A stretch of 64,000 bases of DNA, taken from Antedon mediterranea (taxonomy: Eukaryota > Echinodermata > Crinoidea > Comatulida > Antedonidae). Position numbers and translations under genes: made by a program. This document shows, piece by piece, positions 13,781 to 24,955 of the stretch. Location of the stretch: NCBI RefSeq assembly GCF_964355755.1, contig NC_092670.1:21885201-21949200 (forward strand), given 5' to 3'. Numbering within the stretch: position 1 is the stretch's first letter; each line of letters begins with the position of its first letter. The notes below the pieces were generated by a model. It was given only the letters and a program-made list of their open reading frames with translations. It made no database searches and was not told the DNA's origin.

Positions 13781-16700
13781 TCAATAACCATCATCATCAT
13801 CATCACATGTTGATTCAGTTTCCCCAATATCATCAACGATCATTGTTGGAAATTGCTCTCCACGATGGCACAGCAACCCATAAGTTAAACGATAACACTG
13901 AACGAATCTTGGATCATTCTTATCCATCTCTGATAATAATGGCAAAAACTCTGCTGCAAGCAACTACAATGAATAACAATATTACATGTATGTTGCTTGT
14001 TGAAACAGTATAACTATTGTAATGAGAGATTTTAAATAACACCAGTACAAAAGTATACTACATTACTATATGTATCAAGGCAAAGTTGGGCAATGAAGTA
14101 TGTATGCCTACTTCTGTTGGGATCAGATTCATCAAACCAGGGAAGAGTGTAATCTTACTCTTCCCTGATCAAACCTGTTTAGCAAAATGAAATCATCTTA
14201 ACTCTGTTTTAAAACGATGGTTTGTTAGTTTTCAAAATAATTTAAGCTAGTATTTTTTTCCTTAAATATGAAATTCCAAAAGAAAAATAAACTGGTTTGA
14301 TAAATAAAGCCTCATTTTTGTACTTAACCACTTAGCTATCATTGTACTTAAGAAAAGGGATTGATAACTGCCCAGATATTTGAGAATTTAGAAATATATA
14401 ATATTGAGACAGAACATAGGAATTGGTAATAGAAATAATTATATATACCTTTTGTGTCTGTTCTTCCACTTCAAGAATCTGTAACTCTAGTTGTAAACCA
14501 ACTAGCCTTTGCAATTCATTCAACTTGCTATACTCTATTCTTACAGGTAAAATACTTTGTGGGTAAATATCATCTAAAACATCTGCAAATGTAACGTGGT
14601 AAAGACTAGTTAATTGAAAATGTGAAATTAGCCATAGAACTGTCTAAAATGAGCTAAGATAGCCCTGTCTCAGACTTAAGTTTTAAAGATGTATTGTCCC
14701 CCAAAAACATGAAAAATGGAGATTAATTAAATCAGACTTAGAATATGTTATTTTGTAGTTTTAATAAAGTTAATCACTTCTATAGAAAAATAATGGTTTC
14801 ACCTATAAATTGACAAAATAAATAGTTAAATTCAACCAAAACCCCACTGGCTGGCAGCCAATTTGGCCATTTTTTGCTTTAAATTACAGTTGTTTCAGGT
14901 AAATACATTTTTTTTCGATCCAATTTTTGGTCAAAGTGGATAATTATTATGTTACATTAAAATGGCATATTCAACCAAAATTTTGTTAAGAATTATTTTT
15001 TCAGGGGGACAATACATCTTTAAGCCTATTCAAAGTTACATTTATTACTTAGGCACAAAACAATTTCACAAGCATCTACAGTAGAACACTAGACTAATAA
15101 GGAGATACCTTCAAGACTAAAGAGTCCTATTAATAGGTTGTAACCTGAATAACGGTTATGGTATTATAACATTATTATATTCACCTTTTTTATTTTCCAG
15201 GGAGAGTGTCCCCTTAATAGGGTGTACCCTCCCTTAATAGGGTGTACCCTCCCTTAATAGGGTGTACCCTCCCTTAATAGGGTGTACCCTCCCTTAATAG
15301 AGTGTACAGATACAGATACAGATACAGATACAGATAACTTTTATTGTCCAAATAAACTGGAAATTGCATTTGCTCACTTATCACATAAAAATATCGTATA
15401 AAAATATCGTATAAAAATAAAGTATAAAATGTAGAATAACAATATAAAAATACACAATGATTAAAAAAGTACATCATAAAATTACAGCTCAAAAATATTT
15501 AAGTTAAAAATACAGATCATTACAAAACGGTTTAAAAAGTGTCTTATATTTCATTATTAATTATTATATTATATTATTTATTATTGTTATCAAAATTATT
15601 GTAGTTACCTCTTAAAGTCATCGTTAAATTTTTTAATCCCAGCTGGGAGAAACGAATTTGAGTATCGACCCGTCCGCGCCAACACCGGCCTCAGTCTACC
15701 ACTTCTACCAATGTGGCAGCGAAGAAGATCCGAATGAAGGGGGTGGCTTTCCTCCTCCATGACCGCCTGTAAACCATTTTTCAATCGTTCTCCGTAGTGA
15801 CAATCGTAGACTGAGTCCGCTGTCAGCGCCGACGAGCCAATCACTCTTAATGCCCTTTCTAACACTTTACATATGCGGCCCTTATCTCCTTTGTTTATGT
15901 TCCCACCCCAGCCTAATAGGCAATAATCCCAGATTGAAAAAATAACAGATGAATAAAACATAGTAAGTATCTCTTCCCTTACCCTAAAAACGTTCATTTT
16001 CCTCAAACAGTACAGTCTAGTATTTAATTTTTTAATTAGTTGATCTACATGCTCTCCCCATGATAAATTATTGTCATACGTTACCCCAAGATACTTATAT
16101 GTTTTAACGATTTCTCCCTCATGTCCTTTAATCTGGACAGGCTCAATTTCCCTTCTTTTTTTACGGCGGAAATCTATTCGCATTTCTTTGGTTTTTGCTA
16201 CATTAAGTTCCAGGAAATTTTCATCACAGTATTTCGTAAACCTAACTATTTCAGATTTGAAATTTGTATCGTCATCCTCTTTTATTAAACCTATCATAGC
16301 AGAATCATCTGCAAATTTAATTACTGGACAGTCCGGGAATCTAGGTTGGAAATCTGACGTATACAATGTGAACAAAAACGGTGCAAGTACAGTACCTTGT
16401 GGTGCTCCCGTATTTGTCCGAATAATGTCCGATCTGACATTTTGATTTAGCCTAACAAACTGGAGACGTCCAACGAGGAAGTTAAAAACGAACGAAATTA
16501 GTAAATTGGGGATATTCATGCCGAACAACTTATTAATTAAAATGTGTGGTACCCTCCCTTAATAGGGTGTACCCTCCCTTAATAGGGTGTACCCTCCCTT
16601 CATAGGGTGTACCCTCCCTTAATAGGGTGTACCCTCCCTTAATAGGGTGTACCCTCCCTTCATAGGGTGTACCCTCCCTTAATAGGGTGTACCCTCCCTT

Positions 16701-19700
16701 AATAGGGTGTACCCTCCCTTAATAGGGTGTACTCTCCCTTAATAGAGTGTCCCCTTAATAGGGTGTACCCTCACTAAGTTTGTCCCAAAAGAGAGGCACT
16801 TATTTGTGCTACTTCTTCCACATATGTCTCAATATTATCTATTATATCTGTCTATAAGCATATGTTTAGCTTCATGGTGTGATTGTTTGGAACATGAATG
16901 AATGTAGTAAACCAGACTCACCTTGGTTATCTGGTGAAAGAAAAAAAGTTGATGGAAGTTTACTACTTGTGTCATTTTTAACTGCTGTCTTCAATTTCAT
17001 TGCTTCAGTAATTTCACAATATTTTGCTTCTTCTGTTGGTAAAAATAAAGGAAATTCACTCATCTAATCCTGAGAACTTAACACCACAGTTGTGAATCCG
17101 TAAACATAATGGGCCAATTAAGGCTTAATTATTTACTATGCAAGTTGGTGACCCACCTAGCAAAGTTAGCAAGCCCATAAAACCACTTACTCAAAAGGCC
17201 CATTACTGTGGTGTAATGGCTATAAGCACTCACTGCCTGAACCAAAGGGTCCCAGACCAGGAATACTAAACCAGGGGCCTTAGCCCTGTGTTTTATGCCA
17301 CTGGGCCAATGACTGGTAACTACTCTTACTTAGTCCTAAACAAGCCCATGTCTATTCAGTAGACTTACTTACGTTGTTCAAAGTCTTTTATTTCTGTCAG
17401 TAGTTGTTGAGATCTGTTATGAATTGCCTCCATAGTTACCTTAATCCGGTAAAGATCTTGCCAATTTGATTCATCTGCATTATGGGTAAAACAAGAGTAT
17501 GGTACTAATAAACATTATCATTATAAAATACAGTAGATTGAATGCAAAAGGAACACAAATATCGATTGAAACTGGCTAGGCATTACAACAATACTGAGAT
17601 AAGGCTGTATATCGTAAGCGGCCGGGTGTACAACTCAATAGGTCTGAACATAGATAAGTAAAGGTATTTATTCTGGTCCTCAAGCCTATATTGGTGATCT
17701 CATGTTGTATACTGTAAGCCTTCAAGATGTTACCTGATATTTGTGCCAGTGACAGTAATTGTTGGTCTGCTTTGCCAATTAACTCCTCATATTCTTGTTC
17801 TAACCTTCGATACCTTAAATCATGATCATAAAATGAGAAACCTCCATTGGTTCTTAATAACTGCAGAGAAACCATAATGAAAATCGTTTAACAATCGATA
17901 GATTACTCTTGAAATGGAGCATTAAAGCTCTTACTCTTTTGCACTTTTTAAGTTCACACAAGGCAGTGGTGAACTTACAAATTATAGTCCATATTCAAGG
18001 ATCATATGCTAATATGACTGTTTGCAATTTTATACATTTTTAAGCGTGGTTCCCACTAGAACACAATGCAAAGTAATGCAGCGACATATCGACGCAAAGT
18101 GTGTGGGAACCGACGACGCAACATTGCTGCAAACATCGCTACAGGAAATAAAATCAGTTCAATTTCACGCAACAACGCAAAGGCAAAAGAACACGGGAAA
18201 ACATAGTACAGCGCGTACTCAAAAGTATGCAGGTTAACCATGCTAACGTTGACGTGCAACAAGCAGGTTTGATTTCACGCAGGCGAGGGAAAACACAATT
18301 ATTGGAAGGGCATTTCCTTATGTTGTGTCGGTTGCGTTGTGTTGCTAGTGGGAACCAAGCTTTATATACCTTTGTGTTTACACGATCAAGGAAATACTGA
18401 CATTCAGGTGTCTGCTCTGATCTTGACATGACCTCTAACACTTTGTTTATAAGACGCTCATGAGCATTGAAGGTTTTTCGGAAATGCGATGGAAACTTTA
18501 ATTTTGATCTGAAAAATATGAATACTTTATATCGTTTATTCATTTCCAAATTATGATGCTTGCTTATAAAAATAATCCTAGATTCAATGATCGGTTTATA
18601 TTTGAATCATTAAAGGTGATGTGCTTTGGTTAAATTTATTATTTGTTGATTCTTACCCATCTGTTTTTAATAAAAATGGTACCTCCTCTTCTTCCTCCGT
18701 TTCATCAACTTCACCTCTTTTGTCACTTAATTGAGGTGTTAAATTCTTGGCAGAATTTTCTGATTTCACATCAGATTTCAGATGAGGCTTGGACCTGCAA
18801 TCACTCAATCTAGGGTTTTTCGCATCATCAATATCTGTGTTTGTGACATCATTACTTATGCTGTTTGTAGCATCAGTCTTTGTGCTGCTTACATCATCAA
18901 CATCTGTGCTTCTGACATCATCAGTGTGATTCTGACTGGAACTTGCATTACTTTTTAACATTTTTCTAGCAAGTATCTATAAAACAAAGGAAAACATAAT
19001 TTGTAAACATGTATACAATTTGCACCTAGTTAAAATGATTAAAGGATGGGGGAAATATTTTTATCACAAATGAAAATGAGTGTTTTATTACCTGAACATT
19101 TTGAGCAGTCCTGTTTCCTCTTGTTGAATGCTGTCTCTTAGAAGCACTATTTCTCGTCCTCTCATTGGCTGATTTTACTGTTGGATGTTGCCTGTTTGCG
19201 TTAGCAGAACCAATCTTCTTTCTCTCATTGGCTGATGCTGACAAAGCTTTCTGAGAATAACTACTTGTAACCTTTGAACTTGGACGTTTACTATATCTAC
19301 CTATTTCAGAAGCTGATGTTGAATATTGTTTCCTAGTAACTGGAGGAATTTTAACCAATGGTTTACTTTTTGATTGTTTTGTTTGAGTTATTGCTGCCTT
19401 CTTTGCTCCTTCTTTTACCGTTACTTTTCTTTCCTTTTTTTCTGAAGTTCCTTTTTTATGAATTCCAGAAAGTGAGATTGTGGATGTATCGCTAATTAAT
19501 TTAGTGAGGTCTGATTGACTGATTACCCCAGTTTGTGATGTTTCATGAGCAGCACTCTGAACTCTATTCTTACGGTCTTGTTTATCATTGCTTTCTTTCT
19601 GTCTGGCATTAGGGGGTGTATCTTGTGATTTACCCACACATTTCTTGTTTTTTGGTTGAACAGCCTGAACAAAATGATGTAATACATTATTTCAGAACCC

Positions 19701-20852
19701 AACAACAGGAAATGTGTTTATATTTATAACATTACATTGTGATACATTACCTTAGCAAGAACATCCCTGGCTGCTTGTGCTTTAGTCAACATTTCTTCAA
19801 CCTCATTCAACATCTGTGTTTCAATTTTATCTTTCTTCTTCTCTTTCACATCTTCCTTTTTATCATCCCTGGCTTTATCATTCTTTCCAGTTTCTGTACT
19901 TTTCTTCTTTTTAGGCCATGGTTTCAGTAGCTCCTTGCATTGTTGAATGACCTGTGATTCAAATTCTTTTTTTTCTTTAGCAAGAGTGTATATACCAACT
20001 AGGTAATCTAACACCCTAAAAGAATTCATAGACAAATTCATCTGAAATTGTTGTATTATACAGTAATATTTTAACTAAATTAATCTAGGCCTAGTAGTAA
20101 CCTCTATAGTATGGCCTCTATTAATTATTATGACTAGTTTAGTAATTGTCGGCGCAACGGTAAAATAAAACAACTACTAAATGTATAAAGTAAGTACTGC
20201 GGTAAAAGCTATGTGGTAGGTCTGCTACACTAGTATTGTGCGACTATTAGTATTAGATAACAATGAGGCTTGTTGGATATATTAGAGAACAATAATTAAT
20301 AATAATATGAATACAGGTGATTGTGTGGCGCTAACAAAAATATTTACAAAAGAACTTTTATTATTTTTAAATAATATTTATTATTAATTTCTAATATATT
20401 ATTACTAGGCCTAGGCCTACAGTACTTACTACTGACTGAAAGTAGGCTCAACTACAAAGATACTAGGCTAGAGGCCTATAGGCCTAGTAGACTAGCCAGG
20501 GTAGTCCTTCTTAGTCTTACAGCCAAGAAGTCCTACCCAGATACATACATTCTACTACACTCGCCATTTTGACTAGGCCTAGAGCTATAAACATGTTACA
20601 TTTTACCGACAGGAGGGGGGTAGGCTAGGCAGCCGGCTGAACGCAGCCTCTCTTTTTTATTTTAGGCCTACCTAGCTAGCCTACTGCAATAAAAACGGGG
20701 AGACCTGGGGATAGGCTAGCTAGCATATCCTTCTAGGTTCGATAGTAGTCTAGTGAACAAACGTAATATACATTTACGATCAAATAAATCCTAATCAACT
20801 AGGTTATTTACCCAGACAGTTGATTGAACGTCCCGCTACTGGGCGCAGCCAT
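13781..20852 (-). CDS. TEDC2: Tubulin epsilon and delta complex protein 2 (TEDC2-like), 10 coding exons
   Basis: Predicted 664-residue protein. In vertebrates TEDC2 works with TEDC1 and delta- and epsilon-tubulin to stabilise centriolar triplet microtubules. Exons 5' to 3': 20812-20852, 19751-20015, 19092-19664, 18657-18976, 18370-18508, 17734-17860, 17373-17474, 16922-17032, 14449-14582, 13781-13963; all GT/AG and in frame to a TGA stop. Recognition rests on the ends: the N-terminal helix ending QQCKELLKPWP, the middle block KFPSHFRKTFNAHERLIN, and the C-terminal AAEFLPLLSEM/CYRLTYGLLCHRGEQ block, which resemble human TEDC2 from memory. The middle (exons 2-4) is a long Lys/Ser/Thr-rich, low-complexity linker, making the protein longer than the ~430-aa human form. 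The last residues are an Asp run (CDDDDDGY). The start lies in an AAGATGGC context. Identity is likely but not certain because the family diverges fast. Confidence 0.75.
14687..15019. mobile_element. TTAA-flanked MITE, copy 1 (piggyBac-type)
   Basis: Terminal inverted repeats AGATGTATTGTCCCCC and its complement bound a 333-bp element flanked on both sides by TTAA (14,683-14,686 and 15,020-15,023), the target choice of piggyBac-type transposons. It has no ORF. A diverged relative lies at 24,173-24,491. It sits in a TEDC2 intron. Confidence 0.75.
15202..16774. repeat. 20-bp minisatellite split by a LINE insertion
   Basis: Tandem 20-bp units (AATAGGGTGTACCCTCCCTT) occur in two blocks: about five units at 15,202-15,305 and about eleven at 16,548-16,774. 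A few right-block units carry CATAG instead of AATAG (near 16,601 and 16,661). Both outer edges carry the same variant unit containing GAGTGTCCCCTTAATAG, consistent with a single array that was interrupted. It lies in a TEDC2 intron. Confidence 0.9.
15306..16547 (-). mobile_element. 5'-truncated CR1/L2-type LINE with hexamer tail
   Basis: On the minus strand an open frame (16,528-15,605, about 307 codons) encodes the C-terminal part of a non-LTR reverse transcriptase: TGAPQGTVLAPFLFTLYTSD, then the catalytic FADD box (KFADDSAMIG), followed by a thumb/C-terminal region ending LPAGIKKFNDDFKR. A ~270-bp 3' UTR leads to a (TATCTG)n tail at 15,336-15,306. The endonuclease and N-terminal RT parts are absent, as expected for 5' truncation by target-primed reverse transcription. 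The copy is intact over its remaining length, so the insertion is probably fairly recent. It is inside a TEDC2 intron, in the same orientation as the gene. Confidence 0.88.
18043..18361. mobile_element. TTA-flanked MITE, GGTTCCCACTAG family, copy 1
   Basis: Inverted ends AGCGTGGTTCCCACTAG and its complement (right end AGCT) bound a 319-bp element flanked by TTA at 18,040-18,042 and 18,362-18,364. The interior is rich in ACGCAA motifs and has no ORF. The right end lies eight bases inside the intron from the TEDC2 exon that ends at 18,370. A second copy is at 32,638-32,776. Confidence 0.85.
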
Positions 20853-20900
20853 CTTGTTCTTACCAATAATAATATGACGTAACACAAAATTGACCAATCG
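20853..20900 (-). promoter_or_regulatory. TEDC2 core promoter: CRE-like site and CCAAT boxes
   Basis: Just upstream of the TEDC2 ATG, the minus strand reads TTACGTCA (20,881-20,874), a CRE/ATF-type site, with ATTGG (inverted CCAAT) both further upstream (about 20,896) and between it and the ATG. The ATG itself sits in CAAGATGGCTGC, close to the YY1/TISU start-codon element. This implies a very short 5' UTR. Confidence 0.5.
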
Positions 20901-21227
20901 AAATAAACCTTTCATTCAGGGTGCAAAGGTCATACGCGTTCGAAGTTTTATACTGTAGAGTGTACCTGTGAGCGCGCATGGAGAAATAATATAACTTATT
21001 TCACCATGCTGTGTAATTGAATGCTTTACACTAGATATTAGTATATATTATATATAAACTATATCTATATAGGTCTAGCAGGACATACAGTAGTGAATTT
21101 AATATACAGTAATTAGTTTTATGTAAAGCCATATTGCATTATTAAGTCACAACTATCAATGGTAATTGCAAGTAAGTTTTGCAAACGAACAAAGAATAAA
21201 AAACAAAATTGTACTTTTTAATTATTT
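20901..21227. other. TEDC2-RPSA intergenic spacer
   Basis: Short AT-rich spacer between the TEDC2 promoter and the RPSA poly(A) signal. I see nothing else in it. Confidence 0.6.
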
Positions 21228-21233
21228 TTATTT
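21228..21233 (-). terminator. RPSA poly(A) signal
   Basis: AATAAA on the minus strand about 180 nt downstream of the RPSA stop codon (21,417-21,415). This is the first canonical signal after the stop. Confidence 0.65.
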
Positions 21234-21414
21234 TGAATGCTACTTGCATTTAAAACAGGATGACATTATCAAAACCTGTACTAACTGGATTAAACATTTA
21301 AAAATAATTTTGTTGTTGTTGTATTATTGTTGACTTTGGTTATCAGTTATGTATATTTTTTCTTTCATGGTTCTAAATATATTAGAAATGATGTATAGTA
21401 TTAGTTGTTCCAGT

Positions 21415-24059
21415 TTATGCAGTCCAGTCCTTGGTGACGGCACCACCCCAGTCAGTTGAAGGGGCTGGATTAGCCCAGTCCTGAGTGGCTGCGGGATCAG
21501 CAGCAGCCCAATCTTGAGATGGTGCTGGCTTGGATTTATCAGCAGCGGCCGGGGCGGCAGTTGCAGACCAGTCATCAGCTACGGGTTCGCCTGTAGACCA
21601 GTCACCAGTGGTTGCCGCACCAAATGGTGTTGGCATCATGCCGCTGGCAGCAACAGGAGCAGCTGGATCAGCGCCCCACTGTGGAGAGAATAGTACTATT
21701 AACAACAACGAAGACACTTCAGAAATATGCTTTTCAACAAGCTGTTATAAATCGAAAGCAAGTAGGCATATCATGGGTTGTTACAACACATTTTTAGAAC
21801 ATGTTTGACATCTAAAAATGTATCATGGTAAATACCTATGCATGATGTCGCACAAAGATTATTCAATGTTTCTGGCTTTTCAGCACAACCAGACCACTAT
21901 TTTCTAGCCTGGCTGCTTCCTATTAAACCAGATGGGTTTACTCTTTGCCCGCTACTGGCATCTCATCTTCATCATTAACTGATGAGCGGATGTGGCGAGT
22001 GGGCAATAATATTGCAACATTAACGAAAAAATTTAAATTATACTTATTCTTACTTCCTCTACAGCAGGCTGAATAGTGTCTGGCTGTCCACCCCACTGTT
22101 CCTGGTATCCAACATTGACAGAAGGCTCCTCTTTAGCTTGAGCCCTCTCGCGGGCATCTTGTTCATCCTTCTCAGCCTATTAAAAAAACACAATTATAAG
22201 TTGTTTGGTACTACTTCAGTTGAAAAAGAACAAAACTAATGTGCAGTGTTTCTGGCTTTTCAGCACAACCAGACCACTGTTTTCTAGCCTGGCTGCTTCC
22301 TATTAAACCAGATGGGTTTATTCTTTGCCTGCTACTGGCATCTCATCTTCATCATTAACTGATGAGCGGATGTGGCGAGTGGGCAAAACAAGTTCAACAT
22401 TGGTAAAGTTTATTTAATTGAACTAGAGTGGCTATAAAGTTTTGGATGCTTCAAGTTCCATTGGTAGATACTTACATCTTCTGGATCACGGTAAAAGTAC
22501 AGATCAGGCATAATCTCCCACTGAATTTCACGACTAATGGTTCCACGGAGACGGAGCACTTCACGAGCAAGCATCCACCACATCAGGCCGATAGAATGGA
22601 TACCCTGGAGGAACAAATTTAACATAAATATGCGATACCTTAGAAGTACAAACATTCTATTATTGAGTAAACATACTAAATAGAATGGATACACTAGGTG
22701 AAGATACCTCAATGAGCAATTAAGATGCTATTTTGTTTTGTAAAAAATGAAATTTGCATATCTTAATTATTGTTTCTGGCTTTTCAGCACAACCAGACCA
22801 CTGTTTTCTAGCCTGGCTGCTTCCTATTAAACCAGATGGGTTTATTCTTTGCCCGCTACTGGCATCTCATCTTCATCATTAACTGATGAGCGGATGTGGC
22901 GAGTGGGCAAATTTGTGTAATATTTCTGTTTTTCTTACTGAAAAACAACTCTGTCATAAACAAATTAAGTAATTTTACCTTATTGTTACACGGAATGGCA
23001 ATATCAATGTGACGTAATGGAGCATCAGTGTTGCAGAGAGCAATAACTGGTATATTCACATACGACGCTTCGATTATCGGTTGGTGATCGGTGCGAGGGT
23101 CGGTCACGACCAAAAGACGTGGCTCACGGAATGCAGATTGAATCTGATTGGTGAATGTACCAGGAGTGAAACGCCCAGCAACTGGCGTGCTTCCAGTTGC
23201 CATAGCGAATTTCAACACAGCTCGCTGAAAATTAATTTAAGAAAGAAAATTAATCATTTTCAATTACACTAGTTAGCGATTTTTTTTAATGCACTGCCAG
23301 TTTACTTTTTTTAAACTAGAACACTTAGATGCACGTTTTCTAGCCAACAAAAATACCTTGAATCAGCCTTGTGTAGTACAATAGACAAAACCACTCTTAG
23401 GTCAGTGTATCAGCAAATATCTATTAAATTTAAAAGCATGTTTCTGGCTTTTCAGCACAACCAGACCACTGTTTGTAGCCTGGCTGCTTCCTATTAAACC
23501 AGATGGGTTTATTCTTTGCCCGCTACTGGCATCTCATCTTCATCATCAACTGATGAGCGGATGTGGCGAGTGGGCATAAATTATTTTTTATGTTTCATTA
23601 CTTTGTACATCTAAATATACACTTTCTATAAGCATACCTGGCCATATGGACGAGCTGAAATGACACAAACATCAGCTGGGTTCTCTACTGCCACGATGGC
23701 TCTAGCTGCTAGTAGGAGCTTCTCCCAGGTGCGACGAAGATTAACAATGTAACCCCCTAAAATGATAAACAATACAATTTTATATTACAGACCAAAAATG
23801 TTATTCCATCTTGAGTAAAAGTTGTTATTGTTAGCACAGCCAGTATGAATCAAAACTTTAAATAGAAAAATAACAAGAGGGAAAATTTACCATCGCTCTT
23901 TCTTTTGTAGATGTACTGCATCATCTGAAAATCAACATTTTGTGCTCCAATATGAACACCAGAAGCAAGGAATTTGGTAACATCATCCTCTTTGAGGGAT
24001 AGAATATCATGATTTCCGGACATTTTTTATTGTCGATCGTTAAAGTTACGGGGATCAAC
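21415..24059 (-). CDS. RPSA: 40S ribosomal protein SA (uS2 / laminin receptor)
   Basis: Structural protein of the small ribosomal subunit, 337 residues here. Coding exons 5' to 3': 23891-24023, 23638-23756, 22979-23224, 22476-22604, 22054-22176, 21415-21678; the first also carries 5' UTR to an acceptor at 24,059. The start [20 protein letters not shown] and the blocks [40 protein letters not shown] and [20 protein letters not shown] are near-invariant in the family. The C-terminal tail has repeated acidic-Trp motifs (GDWS, DDWS, QDWA, TDWG, KDWT), typical of metazoan RPSA, and is Ala-rich. The protein is about 40 residues longer than the 295-aa human protein, all in this tail. Four of its introns hold copies of one H/ACA snoRNA. 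A pyrimidine-start TSS is likely near 24,952. Confidence 0.97.
21864..22004 (-). ncRNA. Intronic H/ACA box snoRNA, copy in the last RPSA intron
   Basis: About 141 nt on the host strand. The 5' hairpin starts GCCCACTCGCC and closes with AGCGGGC, with an upper stem CTCATC/GATGAG. Then follow an H box AGAGTA (fits ANANNA), a 3' hairpin with outer stem CTGG/CCAG, and ACA exactly three nucleotides from the predicted 3' end (ACA at 21,869-21,867). This two-hairpin H/ACA layout guides pseudouridylation. Vertebrate RPSA introns also host H/ACA snoRNAs, but I cannot say whether this is the same family. Confidence 0.85.
22244..22384 (-). ncRNA. Intronic H/ACA box snoRNA, second copy
   Basis: Nearly identical to the copy at 21,864-22,004: same hairpins, H box AGAATA, ACA box at 22,249-22,247 plus three nucleotides. 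One base in the 5' hairpin basal stem differs (GCAGGC for GCGGGC). It lies in the intron between RPSA exons 22476-22604 and 22054-22176. Confidence 0.85.
22768..22908 (-). ncRNA. Intronic H/ACA box snoRNA, third copy
   Basis: Same RNA in the intron between RPSA exons 22979-23224 and 22476-22604. H box AGAATA, ACA at 22,773-22,771 followed by ATA. The two internal loops that would hold the guide sequences match the other copies. Confidence 0.85.
23436..23575 (-). ncRNA. Intronic H/ACA box snoRNA, fourth copy
   Basis: Same RNA in the intron between RPSA exons 23638-23756 and 22979-23224. It has a small change in the apical loop of the 3' hairpin and one substitution in the 5' hairpin loop. H box and ACA box (23,441-23,439) are intact. 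Confidence 0.85.
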
Positions 24060-24172
24060 CTGAAAAGTACAGTAGTAGTTTTAAAATTTATTCCAGAAAC
24101 CTACACTACATACAGTTATACCTATAATTATATTTTAATCGGCATATATTATATATTATGCATATTTATTAA

Positions 24173-24491
24173 TGATGTATTGTCCTCCAAAAAACATGAA
24201 GAAGATTAATAAAATCAGACTTTGAATAGGCCATTTTGCAGCTTTAATAAAGTTTCCATTCAAAAATGAGAAAAAATAACATTTTAACTTATAAAAAGAC
24301 AAGATAAACGGTTAAATTCAACCAAAAACCAATTGGCTCCAGTCAATTTGACTAGAGTATTTTTTGCTTTTAAGTTTCAGTTTTTTAATGACATATTTTT
24401 GGTTGGTAACTAAAAGTGAATAATATGTAACATTAAAAATGCATTATTATTCAATAATTTTTTAACAATATTTTTGCAGGAAAATACACCT
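24173..24491. mobile_element. TTAA-type MITE, copy 2 (degenerate)
   Basis: Relative of the element at 14,687-15,019: left end TGATGTATTGTCCTCC follows TTAA, and the interior shares 'aaatcagactt', 'gttaaattcaaccaaaa' and 'ttttttgctt'. The right end is decayed (AATACACCT). It lies in the RPSA 5' UTR intron. Confidence 0.65.
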
Positions 24492-24912
24492 TTATTAATT
24501 ACACAATCCATGTGGCACAATATTATAATGAACTAAAATTAATTATCTTTTTTGTATATTGCATTATTTATTATTATTAGTGTGCTGGACTGCTGAAAAA
24601 AAACTTAAGCACTTGGTCGGCTCATAACTTCATCCAGCAAGTCACTTGGTCTAGGCCTCGCCTACTACCGTATTGTGGCGAGTAGGCTACCTACTCGCAC
24701 CACCACATAATTGACGATTATTTTCACCCGACACGTCACACATGGCATGTCTGGCCTAGAAACTTTATTAAAATTAACGTTTTAAAACTCCAATTTTCAA
24801 CCTAATTTATGACTACATAGTTTCTTAAACACTTATTGCTTATAATGTTTTAGGAAAGAATGAATATTTCTTTTAAAAATTAACAAATATCATCAGTTTT
24901 GTCAGTGCCAAC

Positions 24913-24955
24913 CTACAGAGTTGTAACGCCAAATGGAGATCGTGAAGAAAGGCCG
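24913..24955 (-). promoter_or_regulatory. Probable RPSA 5'TOP first exon
   Basis: The minus strand reads CCTTTCTTCACG from about 24,952, a pyrimidine run as at 5'TOP starts of ribosomal protein mRNAs, and continues to a GT donor at about 24,916 or 24,912. The matching acceptor is at 24,060-24,061, just upstream of the ATG exon. This is an inference from motif and position. Confidence 0.45.

Noticed and set aside
16071-16445. 124-codon plus-strand ORF
   Set aside because: It is the antisense shadow of the LINE reverse-transcriptase frame.
15202-16774. CRISPR-like array
   Set aside because: The 20-bp units are directly tandem without unique spacers, in an intron of an animal gene; it is a minisatellite.
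21530-21808. Plus-strand ORFs over the RPSA last exon
   Set aside because: Antisense shadows of the Ala-rich RPSA tail.
21867-23575. Dispersed SINE interpretation of the four RPSA intron repeats
   Set aside because: The copies have no tails or target duplications that I can see, are all host-strand, one per intron, and carry H and ACA boxes at correct spacing; snoRNA fits better, though a genome-wide search should confirm it.
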